Positions 16,009 to 24,706 of a stretch of 64,000 nt of DNA are shown in pieces. Position 1 is the first letter of the stretch, and every line of letters starts with the position of its first letter. Source of the stretch: Streptomyces parvus (GTDB taxonomy: Bacteria; Actinomycetota; Actinomycetes; Streptomycetales; Streptomycetaceae); assembly GCF_014648875.1 (NCBI RefSeq), contig NZ_BMRY01000005.1, positions 124,001 through 188,000 on the forward strand, given 5' to 3'. The notes beneath the pieces were generated by a model, which saw only the letters and a program-made list of their open reading frames with translations, searched no databases and was not told the origin of the DNA. Position numbers and translations under genes: made by a program.

Positions 16009-17595
16009 TCAGGCGATCTCGTAACGGAAGTCGGCGGGGGCGGGGCGTTCGTTGCCGATCATCATGATCAGCAGGGGCGCCTCGCCCGTCCCTTCGAGAC
16101 CCAGCTCCTCGATGTAGGAGATGTTGTCGAAGCCGAGGGCGACCCCGCAGCCGAGCTCCACGGCCGCCGCGGCGGTGTAGACGGACTGGGCGACGGCCCC
16201 GATGGTCGCGTTGACCAGCCGGTATCCCCGGTCGCCGACGGCGTCGAGGACGGCGGTGGTGCGGACGGTCGGCACGAGCACGGCCCCGGCCTGCTCCAGG
16301 TTGTAGTTGGCGAGGAAGTAGTTCCGCTGAAGGAACTCCCCCGGCCGCCCCTCCTTCACCCGCCGCAGGCTCCGCCGCCCGGGGTCGTAGACGTACGAAC
16401 CGGGCTCGACGCCCTCGACGTGGTTCACGAACGCGTACACCCGGGCCAGCCGGGCGTCACCGGTGTCGCCGCCGAGCCGCGATCCGGCCGATGCGGCGGC
16501 CAGGCAGGCGGCCAACTGGTCGGCGGTGACGGGCTTCTGGGCGTCGAACCGGCCGAAGCTGCTGCGGCGGGCGCGCAGCGCGGTGCGCACGTCGGCGTCC
16601 AGCGGCCGGGCGGGCGGCAGCTCGACCTCCGCGAGCCCCGGGTCGACGGGGTGGGCGGCGGCGGGCCCGAGGGCGTCCGGGGCGGGGCGGGCGGTGGCGT
16701 CGGCGGAGGTGGCCGCCTGCATGCGGAGCAGCGCGTCGAAGGTGAGGACGGTACGGGAGCGCTCGACGTCCGCGCGCCCGACGGCGACGGGCGCGGTGGC
16801 GGCCGGGAGAGCCGAATCCCCTTGCGAACCTGCCCACTTGAGCGGCACGACGGCGAAAATCCCCTCCTGCGCCGGGTCCACGCCGAGCAGGGCGGCGAGG
16901 CGTTCCTCGTCGAACCAGAGGGCCGGTTCGACGGCCAGGCCCCGGGCGGTCGCCCACATCCGCCAGGTCTGGACGCAGGCCCCGAGGTCCATGGAGACGG
17001 CGTGGAAGGAGAAGCTGTTGTACTTGAAGGAGTTCTGCCAGTACTTGATGCCCAGCACCAGGTACTGATCGGTCTCAGGACCCGGCGCCCCGTCGCCCAG
17101 CGCCTCGCGCACCTGCCCGGAGACATCGCCCGTGAGCAGCCGCTGCATGGTGTGGTGCCGGGTGGAGTAGTAGTGCACCCCCGGCGGTACGGGGGCGCTC
17201 GGCCCGGACACCCAGTGGATGCTGACCGGGTAGAGCCCGCCGCCGGAGGCGGAGCCGCGCGACCAGTTGGCGAGCGGGTAGAAGGGCAGGGCGTTCAGGT
17301 CCGTGTTCGCCTGGACGCCGAGGCGGCGGCCGGTCAGACCGTACGAGTCACGGAGCATGCCGGAGAGCGAGCCGAGGTCGAACGCGCCCTGGGCGGAGGT
17401 GTTTTCGGCGAACAGCCCCCGGTCGACGGTCGCCCCGGCCGGGTAGCCGGCGTCGGGCAACAGGAATCCGTCCGCGCCCGGGTGGTACTTCGCCTTGCGC
17501 GGCCCGTCCTGCCAGTTCGGTACGTAGTCGGCGGGGTCCATCGGGACCCGGCCGCGGTGCATGATCGCGGCGGCGTATTCATGGGCGTATCCCAT
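16009..17595 (-). CDS. SagB-type FMN-dependent azoline dehydrogenase
   Basis: This 528-aa protein is predicted to oxidise thiazolines/oxazolines to thiazoles/oxazoles. The C-terminal half (about residues 320-520) is a nitroreductase/SagB domain (RRSSFGRFDAQKPVT, ATIGAVAQSVYTAAAAVELGCGVALGFDN). The N-terminal half (GSASGGGLYPVSIHWVSG, YNSFSFHAVSMDLGACVQTW) is a second, related nitroreductase-like region, so the protein is longer than single-domain SagB (about 300 aa) and resembles double-domain TOMM oxidases. Start ATG 17595 is preceded by AAGGAG. It is transcribed with the LanB gene downstream. Confidence 0.9.
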   Translation of the reverse strand: MGYAHEYAAAIMHRGRVPMDPADYVPNWQDGPRKAKYHPGADGFLLPDAGYPAGATVDRGLFAENTSAQGAFDLGSLSGMLRDSYGLTGRRLGVQANTDLNALPFYPLANWSRGSASGGGLYPVSIHWVSGPSAPVPPGVHYYSTRHHTMQRLLTGDVSGQVREALGDGAPGPETDQYLVLGIKYWQNSFKYNSFSFHAVSMDLGACVQTWRMWATARGLAVEPALWFDEERLAALLGVDPAQEGIFAVVPLKWAGSQGDSALPAATAPVAVGRADVERSRTVLTFDALLRMQAATSADATARPAPDALGPAAAHPVDPGLAEVELPPARPLDADVRTALRARRSSFGRFDAQKPVTADQLAACLAAASAGSRLGGDTGDARLARVYAFVNHVEGVEPGSYVYDPGRRSLRRVKEGRPGEFLQRNYFLANYNLEQAGAVLVPTVRTTAVLDAVGDRGYRLVNATIGAVAQSVYTAAAAVELGCGVALGFDNISYIEELGLEGTGEAPLLIMMIGNERPAPADFRYEIA

Positions 17596-17609
17596 GGCGG
17601 GCTCCTTGG

Positions 17610-17729
17610 TCACGGCAGGAGGGGGAATCACGGCAGGAGGGGGAAGGGGCGGAACGGTCACGGGACCGGTCATGGGAACGGGTGCGGGGCCGGTCATGGG
17701 AACGGTCATGGGAACGGGTGCGGGGCCGG
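17610..17729. repeat. Tandem duplications around the 3' end of the second YcaO gene
   Basis: A 26-bp segment covering the last codons and stop of the YcaO gene (17704-17729) is repeated 36 bp downstream (17668-17693), with a partial 12-bp copy between them (17692-17703). Next to it, an 18-bp unit is tandemly repeated (17610-17627 and 17628-17645). The duplicated stretch re-encodes PAPHPFP plus stop after the real stop codon. It fills the space between the YcaO stop and the SagB start. Confidence 0.85.
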
Positions 17730-19793
17730 GTTGAGATCGGCGTCGGTGAGGTCCGCCGTCCGCAGGCCCGCCTCGCGCAGGGCGGTACGGAGCCGGGGCA
17801 TGCCGAGGGCCCGCTGGCGGGTCCAGCCGAAGTCGATGGGCAGCAGTCCGGGCACGATCACGCTCACCGTGGTCAACCCGAGATCCCGCTGTTCCGGCAT
17901 GGTCTGGTCGACGACGACCACGTCGAACCCGGCGGCGGCGACGGCGTCCACGCAGCGGAGCAGGTCCTCGCGCAGATCGTCGGAGACCGGCAGGACCGGC
18001 CGGCCGCCGGGCCCGTCCCCGTACAGCTCGTCGAAGGAGCGGACGGGCGGGCGTACGCTCCCCGGCGTGCCGAGCAGGAAGTCCGCGTGGTCGCCCATCT
18101 CCGGGATCCCGTACGCCAGCGGGTGGTCGTGCAGCGCCTCGACCTTGGCGAAGTCGGTGGCCATGGCCCGCAGCCGCTGCTCGTCCCGCTCGGTTCGGCC
18201 CTGGAGGTTGACGGCGTCGGTGGCGATCTCGCAGAGGGCCCCGGCGAGGGCCGCCTCCGGGTCGAGCCCGGCCCCCGCGCCGAAGCACATCCGGCCGGGC
18301 CCGCCGTCGGGGCGGACGGCGACACCGGTGACGACGGGGATGGGGAAGGTGATCCGGGTGTCGAAGAACCGCGCCTCGTAGCCGTACATCTCCAGCCGGT
18401 CCACCATCTGCCGGTTGGCGGGGCGGCGGCTGGTGCGCGGGTCGATCTCGGGCAGCGCGGCCCGCCCGTACCAGGAGAGCAGGAACGCGTCCCGTTCGAC
18501 GACCTCCATCAGCCCGAAGTAGACGGCCTCCTCCAGCGCGCCGCCGGAGGCACAGCCGTTGGAGCTCTCCTGCACGAACCGGTTCTCCAGGCCCGGCGCG
18601 TGGTAGTACGTGAGCACTTCGGGGACCAGGACGGTGTGTCCGTCGCGCAGCGACCAGCCGCGCACCCAGGCGATCTCCCGGTCCGGGGTGAAGGGCCGCA
18701 CCCGGGGGTTGGCCCGGTGGAAGGCGTCGGAGTAGAGGCCGCAGACGCGCGGGTCCACGACGGCCCGGCCCTCGGCACGCAGGGTGTCCAGGGCGGCGTG
18801 CACCTGGGCGTGCCTGGCCCGGGGCCGCATGCCCGCGTACCGCTCCAGGCCCTCCAGCACACCGATGCGCACGCTGTCGGCGAAGGTGTCGGCGTGCCCG
18901 CCCCAGAACGTCTCGCGCAGATACGGTCCCGAGCGCAGCGAGAAGCAGCCGATGGTGGCGGACGTGGACGTGGAGGAGACGTCGTGGACGACGGAGGGGC
19001 CGAGCGACCCGCAGACGGGGTTGGCGTACGGCTCGACGGGCAGCTCGTAGTTCCGGAGGTCCCGGACCCGGAAGCCGCCGGGCCGTAGCTTGGGCGCGGG
19101 CTTCAGGGTGAGGGAGGCGGCCTCCTCGCTGTCGGGTTCGGGCTGCCCGCAGCCGGGGCACTCCGGATCGGGGACGAGCGGGTAGTGGCGGACGGCCAGG
19201 GTCTGGAGGTCGACGAGATGGACGGCGGGGAAGGCCCCGGTGTCCGGTCCGCCGCCGGCCAGCCGGGCGGCGATCACCCCGGCGACGGCCTCGGCCGCGA
19301 ACGGGGTGACGTAGGGGGACGGGCCCGCCGCCCGGGTCCCGGAACCGAGCTCCAGCGCCTCGCGCAGGGCGACGGACCGCACGGCCTGCCACCGGCGCTC
19401 CAGGCAGCGGGCGCAGGGGCGTCGGGCGGTGCCGTGCGGCGTCGGCAGGGGGCCGACGACGGCGTGCCGCCCGTAGTAGCGCACGGGCACGGTGTCGGTC
19501 CGGGGCACCTCCCTGTCGGCCGCGAACGCGTCGTGTACACCCAGGGGTTGGACGTCCGGCGGCGTGGTGACCGCTGCCGCCCCTCGTTGCCGGGCCAGCG
19601 CCTGCCGCAGCAGCTCCGCGAGCAGCCGGGTGGACTCCCCCAGCACGGGAGCGTCCGGTGCGGCGGGCCCGCCCGGCGCGCCGGGCACGTTGGGCGTGTT
19701 GGCCGCGTCGGGCGCGTTGGCCACGTGGGGCCCGTTGGCCGCGTCGGGCCCGTCCGGCACCTTGGGCGCGCCCCGCAACGTCTCAACGGCCAT
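17706..19793 (-). CDS. YcaO-family cyclodehydratase, second of two
   Basis: The 695-aa protein is a paralogue of the YcaO at the other end of the operon. It has Cys pairs CARC and CPGC in the N-terminal half, the nucleotide-binding signature SNGCASGGALEEAVYFGLMEVVERDAFLLSWY (read in two parts), and the same C-terminal PHPFP tail. The first 55 residues contain a degenerate Ala/Pro/Asn repeat (PDAANGPHVANAPDAANTP) absent from the other copy. Its start overlaps the ocin-ThiF gene by 11 bp, so these two probably form the D-F cyclodehydratase pair: the ThiF protein delivers the leader and this enzyme installs azolines. Confidence 0.92.
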   Translation of the reverse strand: MAVETLRGAPKVPDGPDAANGPHVANAPDAANTPNVPGAPGGPAAPDAPVLGESTRLLAELLRQALARQRGAAAVTTPPDVQPLGVHDAFAADREVPRTDTVPVRYYGRHAVVGPLPTPHGTARRPCARCLERRWQAVRSVALREALELGSGTRAAGPSPYVTPFAAEAVAGVIAARLAGGGPDTGAFPAVHLVDLQTLAVRHYPLVPDPECPGCGQPEPDSEEAASLTLKPAPKLRPGGFRVRDLRNYELPVEPYANPVCGSLGPSVVHDVSSTSTSATIGCFSLRSGPYLRETFWGGHADTFADSVRIGVLEGLERYAGMRPRARHAQVHAALDTLRAEGRAVVDPRVCGLYSDAFHRANPRVRPFTPDREIAWVRGWSLRDGHTVLVPEVLTYYHAPGLENRFVQESSNGCASGGALEEAVYFGLMEVVERDAFLLSWYGRAALPEIDPRTSRRPANRQMVDRLEMYGYEARFFDTRITFPIPVVTGVAVRPDGGPGRMCFGAGAGLDPEAALAGALCEIATDAVNLQGRTERDEQRLRAMATDFAKVEALHDHPLAYGIPEMGDHADFLLGTPGSVRPPVRSFDELYGDGPGGRPVLPVSDDLREDLLRCVDAVAAAGFDVVVVDQTMPEQRDLGLTTVSVIVPGLLPIDFGWTRQRALGMPRLRTALREAGLRTADLTDADLNPAPHPFP

Positions 19794-22092
19794 CGGTGCC
19801 GCCCTCGCCGTCCACCGTGAGCAGCACCCGGGCCGTGGCGATGGAGCCGGAGCGCAGGTCCGCCGAGGTCGTCGGCACGTACAGGGCGTCGCGCCCGGCG
19901 GACGCCAGCGCCTCCAGCACCGCGTCGAACGAGGTCTCCGCAGTGTCCGCCACGACGGACTCGCCGCCCACCGCGATCGCGCCGGGGGCCAGGTCGGCCA
20001 CCAGCGGGTCGCCGGGGTCGACCGCCGCCTCCGGGTCCTCGGCGGCGAGCTGCACCTGCCCGAGCAGGTCCCGCAGGGCGGCGGCGGCCGCCGCACGCCG
20101 GGACAGTCCGGCCCCGACCGCCCAACGCGGAGCGGAGGCAGGCCCGTTGGCCTCGCGGGCCAGCACCACGTGGGCCGTGCTGCGGCCCGCCTCGCCCAGG
20201 TCGAGGAGGTCCACGGCGATGTCCAGGTTGGCGGCGGACTTCAGCAGGAACACCAGCTCCGGGTCGTCGCCGCCGACCGCCAACGGGCTCACCGTGGTGC
20301 TGCCCCGGACCGCGCGGAGCAGGGCGTCGTGGGCGAGCGCGGACAGCAGCCCCCGGCCCGCCGCCTCCGCCGCGCTGCCGCCCGCACCGGCTCCGGCGGT
20401 GGTCGCCAGGTGCACCCGGTCGCGGTTGTGCGGCCCGAACGGGCGCAGGGCGGCGGCCGGTACGCGTACCGGGTCCTTGCCGATCAGGGAGGTCGCCACC
20501 GCCCAGGCGGCGGGCGCGGCCCCGGTGCCGCCGCCGGTCGTCAGGGCGTCGGGCCCCAGCGTCCGCAGCTCCTGGGTGCTGCCGTCCGCCCGGACTCCGT
20601 GGACGCTCTGGACTCCGTGGACGCTCTGGACGCCCGCCAGCGGAACCATGTGCTCCACATAGGTCTCGGCCGCCGCGTACAGCGCCCGGGTCCGTGCCCC
20701 GGCCAGGTGGTGCACGTCGAACGCGGCGATCCGGCGGCGCGCCCCGCCCCCGAGCGCCACCTCGACCCGGCTGAGTTTCAGCGGGGTCTGGGTCAGCTCC
20801 TCGTCGTCGTAGCGGCGGAAGGTCCCGGTGTACGGGCGGACCAGCGCGGTGCTGATCCGGTTCAGCTCCTCGACCAGCTCCTCCGCGTCCCGGGCGGTCT
20901 CCACGGTCGCGGTGACGGGCAGCGCGAGGGCCTCGGGCAGGGCGGCGGGTCCGTCGGCGTCCTCGGCGGGGAGCGCGGAGCAGCGGGTGCACCGGGGGTG
21001 GGGCCGGACCGGTTCGGCGATCACGTCCAGCGATTCCAGGTCCTGGACGAGGATCTGGCCGGCCGTCTCGGCGGGCAGCGCTCCGGTGGTCAGGCGGAAG
21101 ACCTCGTAGCCGACGAGGTTGCCGACCATCGCGGCGACCGGCCCGGAGAGGGCGGCCCCGTCGGACGGTACGGCCCCCGCCGCCTCGCTCCACAGATCGG
21201 CGGCCGTGCCGGGGTCGACGTTGCCGCCCAGGCGCAGCAGGGCGCAGGACCAGCAGCCGGTGGAGCCGGCGGTGGAGAGCGGGCCGACGACCAGGCGGCG
21301 GCCGAACAGCCAGGCGGGGATGAGCGTCACGCCCTCGGGCACCCCGGCGGCCAGCAGCCGGTGCGTGCGCGCCCCGGCCCCGGCTCCGCTGACGACGACG
21401 ATGTCGTAGCCGTCCAGGTCGGCCCAGCCCGCGTCCGTACCGGCGGTGATGGTGTCGACGCGCGCCCCGTTGGCGGCGGCCTCGGCGATGACGTCGTCGG
21501 AGGCCGCCGGCGCGCCGATGCCCGCGCATCCGTTGCGCACCAGGCTCAGCGCGCACCAGCGGGCCGTCTCGTCGTCACCGAGGACGGCGACACGGGTGGC
21601 GCGGTAGCGGGCGAAGCGGGCGGGGGCGTCGTCGGTGTAGTGGTCGACGTAGGCGATCTGGGCGGCGAACCGTTCGGCGGTCTCCCCGTCGACCGCGTCC
21701 CCGGCGGTGTCCGCCTCGGGGATGTCCCGGGCGAAGCCGCGCGCGTACAGCGTCTTGACCAGTTCGGCGGCCATCGCCCGCTGCGCGGGCCCGAAGCCGG
21801 CGCAGAGTTCGGCCATGCGGTGCCGCCCGGTGAGGTGCGGGACGACGAGGGAGGCGAAGCGGTAGGCGGTGCGGCCGGTGAGGTGGAAGCCGCCGTCGGC
21901 GTTGTGGAACAGCACCCCGCCGGGGGTCTCGGTGAACAACACGTCACGGCGGATACGGGGCCGGGTGCCGGCGAGCGCGTCGAACGCCGTCGTCGCGGTG
22001 GTCTCCGCCGTCGCGGTGGTCGCGGGCGTCGGTGCGGGCTTGGCGGGTGCGGCGGACGTGACGGGGGCGGCGGGGGCAGCGCTCTCGGCCAT
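19783..22092 (-). CDS. TOMM leader-peptide-binding partner (ocin-ThiF / F protein)
   Basis: In azoline-forming systems this E1-like protein binds the leader peptide and activates the YcaO enzyme. The 769-aa sequence shows a Pro/Ala-rich N-terminal tail, a PqqD/RRE-like segment (DVLFTETPGGVLFHNADGGFHLTGRTAYRF), a ThiF-like Rossmann region (RVAVLGDDETARWCALSLV) and two Cys pairs, CWSC and CTRC, likely binding structural zinc. The remaining C-terminal part resembles the N-terminal regions of YcaO partners. Start ATG 22092 has AGGTG about 13 bases upstream, only 5 bp after the SARP gene stop. A small internal duplication (GVQSVHGVQSVHGV) is seen. It is probably the first modification gene after the regulator. 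Confidence 0.88.
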   Translation of the reverse strand: MAESAAPAAPVTSAAPAKPAPTPATTATAETTATTAFDALAGTRPRIRRDVLFTETPGGVLFHNADGGFHLTGRTAYRFASLVVPHLTGRHRMAELCAGFGPAQRAMAAELVKTLYARGFARDIPEADTAGDAVDGETAERFAAQIAYVDHYTDDAPARFARYRATRVAVLGDDETARWCALSLVRNGCAGIGAPAASDDVIAEAAANGARVDTITAGTDAGWADLDGYDIVVVSGAGAGARTHRLLAAGVPEGVTLIPAWLFGRRLVVGPLSTAGSTGCWSCALLRLGGNVDPGTAADLWSEAAGAVPSDGAALSGPVAAMVGNLVGYEVFRLTTGALPAETAGQILVQDLESLDVIAEPVRPHPRCTRCSALPAEDADGPAALPEALALPVTATVETARDAEELVEELNRISTALVRPYTGTFRRYDDEELTQTPLKLSRVEVALGGGARRRIAAFDVHHLAGARTRALYAAAETYVEHMVPLAGVQSVHGVQSVHGVRADGSTQELRTLGPDALTTGGGTGAAPAAWAVATSLIGKDPVRVPAAALRPFGPHNRDRVHLATTAGAGAGGSAAEAAGRGLLSALAHDALLRAVRGSTTVSPLAVGGDDPELVFLLKSAANLDIAVDLLDLGEAGRSTAHVVLAREANGPASAPRWAVGAGLSRRAAAAAALRDLLGQVQLAAEDPEAAVDPGDPLVADLAPGAIAVGGESVVADTAETSFDAVLEALASAGRDALYVPTTSADLRSGSIATARVLLTVDGEGGTDGR

Positions 22093-22097
22093 GGGGA

Positions 22098-24203
22098 TCA
22101 CACCTTTTCTGTGCGGCGGTCGCGGATCCGGGCGGTTCTTCGTACGTGGGCGCGGAGCAGATCGTGGATGCGGTACGGGCCCGGCGGGCCGTCCTCCAGC
22201 AGTCCGGCGTCGGCGAGTTGTTCCCGTACGGCTTCGGGAACGGGTCCGTCCTCGTCGGGGCCCCGGTCGTCGAGCAGCGTCGGGGGGCCCTGGGCGAGGT
22301 GGGTGAACGCCTCGGACAGCCGGGGATCGAGCCGGCCGAGCGCCCGGTCGAAGAGGCCGGACACCGAGTGGTCCGGGGAGTCGGTCAGGGTGAGCCGGGA
22401 GAGCGGGTCGTCGCCCAGCCAGTCGGCGGCATCGGCGAGCCGCAGGCCCGGCCGGGTGAGCAGCCGGGCGGTGAGGATGCGCAGGGCGGCCGGGAAGTGG
22501 CCGCACACGGCGGCGAGCCGGTGGGCGGCACGGGGTTCGGCCTCCACCCGCTCGGCGCCCAGGGCGGTCAGCAGCAGGGCGTAGGACTCGGTCTCGGTGA
22601 AGGTCGTCAGGCGCTGCACCCAGCCACCGTGGGTCGCGATGAGTCCGCCGAGGCCCATCCGGCTGGTGACCACGACGGCGGGGCCCGGCCCGGCTCCTGC
22701 TTCCCCGCGCAGCGTGAGCAGGGGGCGCACCTGGTCGGCGTCGACCACATCGTCGAGGATCAGCAACGCCCGCCCCTCGCCCGCCGCCCCGAGCACGGCG
22801 GCCACGTCGGCGGTCACCTCATCGGCCGGGCGGGGTTCGCCGTCCGCGCGGGTCATCCGGACGAGCAACTGCCCGGCGGGGAAGGCGTCCCGGGCGAGCC
22901 GGGCGGCGTGCTGGGCGAGCGCCGACTTGCCGATGCCGGGTGCCCCGGAGACCAGGACGGTGAGGGGCCGGTGGTCCTCGGGGCCGGGCGGCGGAGGCGC
23001 GGTGAGGCGGGCAGTCAGGGCGGCGGCCTCGGCGGCGCGCCCGGTGAAGTGCGGGACGGCGGGGACCGGTTCGATGCGGGGAGTGGCGACCGGGGCGAAG
23101 GTCGTCCCGGCGGCGGGAGCGGGTGCGGCAACCGGGGTGGCGCCCTGGGCCGGGGCCGGGGAGCCGCCTTGGGCCGGGACCGGGGGGGCACCCTGGGCCG
23201 GGACCGGGTGGCTGCCCTGGGGCAGGACCGGCGTGGGGCCCGGCGCCACGACGCCCGAAGCGGCCTGGGCCGTCACGGGCGAAGCGCCTTGGTCCGTGGC
23301 GGACGCCGCGTCCGGAGCCGTGGCGGACGCTGCGTCCAAGACCGTTGAGGGCGTCACGGCCGAGACCGTCGAGGGCGCGGCGTGCGGGGCCGTGATCGGC
23401 CGGGCGGCCGGGAGGGCGACGGTCGCGCCCCGGATGACGCGGGGCGCCGCCGGTGCTGCCGGACCGAGGTCCTCGCCGCGCAGGACGGCCAGTTCGAGCC
23501 GGCGCAGGGAGGGCGAGGGGTCCACGCCCAGCTCCTCCAGCAGGAACCCCTTGACCCTGCGGTATTCGGCGAGGGCCTGCGACTGGCGTCCGCTGCGGTA
23601 GAGGGCCTCGATGAGCTGTTCGTGGAACCGTTCGTGGCCCGGGTGGAGGCGCGTAGCGGTCCACAGGTCGACCAGCGCCTCGCCGCAGCGCCCGAGCGCC
23701 AGCAGTAGGTCGCAGACCCGCTCGACCGCACGCAGCCGTTCCTCCGCGAGCCGGGGCACCTCGTCGCGGTGCAGGACGACGGACCGGACGTTGGCGAGCA
23801 GCGAACCCTGCCAGAGCGAGAGGGCGTCCCTGAGCGCGCAGAGCTCTGCCTCGGGGTCCCGGTCCAGGCCGGCGGCCCGGCGCAGCCGGTCGCGGAAACC
23901 GAGGAGGTCCAGGGTGGGCGGCGCGGCGGTGATCCGGTAGCCGCCGGGCACCGCGTCGATGGAGGTGGTGACGCCGTGCTTGGAGAACAGCCGGCGAAGC
24001 CTCAGCACACAGGTCTGGAGGGCCGCCCTGGCGGTGGCCGGCTGCTCCTCACCCCATATCGCGCGCTGCAAGTACTCGGCGGAGACCGGGGAGTTGGCGT
24101 GCAGAAGCAGCGCGGCGAGCAGGTTCGCGGGCTTGGAGGGCTGAAGGACGACGGTGTCGGGACCGTCGGCGAGGGCGAGCGGCCCCAGAAGCTGGAACCG
24201 CAT
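22098..24203 (-). CDS. SARP/AfsR-type activator with NB-ARC domain
   Basis: This 701-aa transcriptional activator has an OmpR-like winged helix (residues 1-95: PSKPANLLAALLLHANSPV ... VLRLRRLF ... PGGYRI), a bacterial transcriptional activator domain (about 98-245), a long Ala/Pro linker with degenerate AQGxPPVP repeats (about 250-385) and an NB-ARC ATPase with Walker A GAPGIGKS (420-427) and RALLILDDV. It lacks the TPR end of full AfsR. SARPs bind heptamer direct repeats, and such repeats sit in front of the precursor gene. ATG 24203 was chosen because the winged helix starts at once (MRFQLLGPL); GTG 24242 is an alternative. It is almost certainly the pathway-specific activator and lies at the head of the modification operon. 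Confidence 0.9.
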   Translation of the reverse strand: MRFQLLGPLALADGPDTVVLQPSKPANLLAALLLHANSPVSAEYLQRAIWGEEQPATARAALQTCVLRLRRLFSKHGVTTSIDAVPGGYRITAAPPTLDLLGFRDRLRRAAGLDRDPEAELCALRDALSLWQGSLLANVRSVVLHRDEVPRLAEERLRAVERVCDLLLALGRCGEALVDLWTATRLHPGHERFHEQLIEALYRSGRQSQALAEYRRVKGFLLEELGVDPSPSLRRLELAVLRGEDLGPAAPAAPRVIRGATVALPAARPITAPHAAPSTVSAVTPSTVLDAASATAPDAASATDQGASPVTAQAASGVVAPGPTPVLPQGSHPVPAQGAPPVPAQGGSPAPAQGATPVAAPAPAAGTTFAPVATPRIEPVPAVPHFTGRAAEAAALTARLTAPPPPGPEDHRPLTVLVSGAPGIGKSALAQHAARLARDAFPAGQLLVRMTRADGEPRPADEVTADVAAVLGAAGEGRALLILDDVVDADQVRPLLTLRGEAGAGPGPAVVVTSRMGLGGLIATHGGWVQRLTTFTETESYALLLTALGAERVEAEPRAAHRLAAVCGHFPAALRILTARLLTRPGLRLADAADWLGDDPLSRLTLTDSPDHSVSGLFDRALGRLDPRLSEAFTHLAQGPPTLLDDRGPDEDGPVPEAVREQLADAGLLEDGPPGPYRIHDLLRAHVRRTARIRDRRTEKV

Positions 24204-24244
24204 CCCGGAAGGCGTCCCCGGAATGCCTGCTGGGCTCGACACGT

Positions 24245-24493
24245 CTAGTCCCAGCCGTTGACCAGCTTGCACATCTGGACGGGCGGCGATTCCGGGGGCA
24301 GTTGGCCGATGATCCCCGCCAGCTCCGTACAGATGACGCGGGCGATCTCGTCGGCGACGGGCGGGGGGCCGGCCGGGGTGGTGGCCGATGCGGGGCCGGT
24401 GGAGAAGGTGAGGGCGGCGAGGGCGATACCGATGACGAGCGCGGCGGCTCTGGCCGGGCGGCGCTGCTTCTGCGCAAGCGGAGACCTTGACAC
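24245..24493 (-). CDS. Small secreted protein, 82 aa
   Basis: GTG 24493 follows a strong AAGGGGAAC ribosome site, which favours it over an upstream in-frame ATG. The N-terminus is positively charged (RSPLAQKQRRPARAA), followed by a hydrophobic core (ALVIGIALAALTFSTG) and a likely signal peptidase site at ASA/TT. The mature part of about 45 residues has two Cys (VICTEL and QMCKLVNG) that could form one disulfide, and ends NGWD. I recognise no family. It lies just upstream of the SARP gene and may be co-transcribed. A signal, immunity or surface role is possible but not shown. Confidence 0.7.
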   Translation of the reverse strand: MSRSPLAQKQRRPARAAALVIGIALAALTFSTGPASATTPAGPPPVADEIARVICTELAGIIGQLPPESPPVQMCKLVNGWD

Positions 24494-24583
24494 GTGTTCC
24501 CCTTCGACGGTGGCGTCGGAGCCGGGGTCGTCCCGGCACGGGAGACGATGCCAGCGCGGAACGCGCCACAAGAGAGGCCGTGA

Positions 24584-24631
24584 TGTCAGCTTGCTGCACG
24601 GGGGTCCGCCGCCCTGTGCAGCAAGCTGACA
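24584..24631. promoter_or_regulatory. Long perfect inverted repeat upstream of the regulator operon
   Basis: The arms TGTCAGCTTGCTGCAC (24584-24599) and GTGCAGCAAGCTGACA (24616-24631) are perfect 16-bp complements separated by 16 bases. The element lies about 90 bases upstream of the small secreted protein/SARP unit. It begins with TGTCAGC, the same heptamer that opens the direct repeats at 6870. It may be an operator for the SARP or LuxR regulator, or a transcription boundary; both are inferences. Confidence 0.65.
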
Positions 24632-24672
24632 CGGTCCTCCGTGACCGACGGCCCGGGGCGGGGAACGGGCTC

Positions 24673-24706
24673 GGCCCCGGGACGTTTGGAGGAACGTCCC
24701 GGGGCC
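24673..24706 (-). terminator. Hairpin terminator after the FtsX-type permease
   Basis: A perfect 14-bp stem (GGCCCCGGGACGTT at 24673-24686 with AACGTCCCGGGGCC at 24693-24706) has a TGGAGG loop. It stands about 60 bases beyond the leftward permease gene and marks the boundary between the ABC transporter and the peptide cluster. Confidence 0.8.

Noticed and set aside
13244..16024. Rightward open frame of 926 codons opposite LanB
   Set aside because: Antisense shadow; the LanB strand has recognisable conserved motifs along its entire length.
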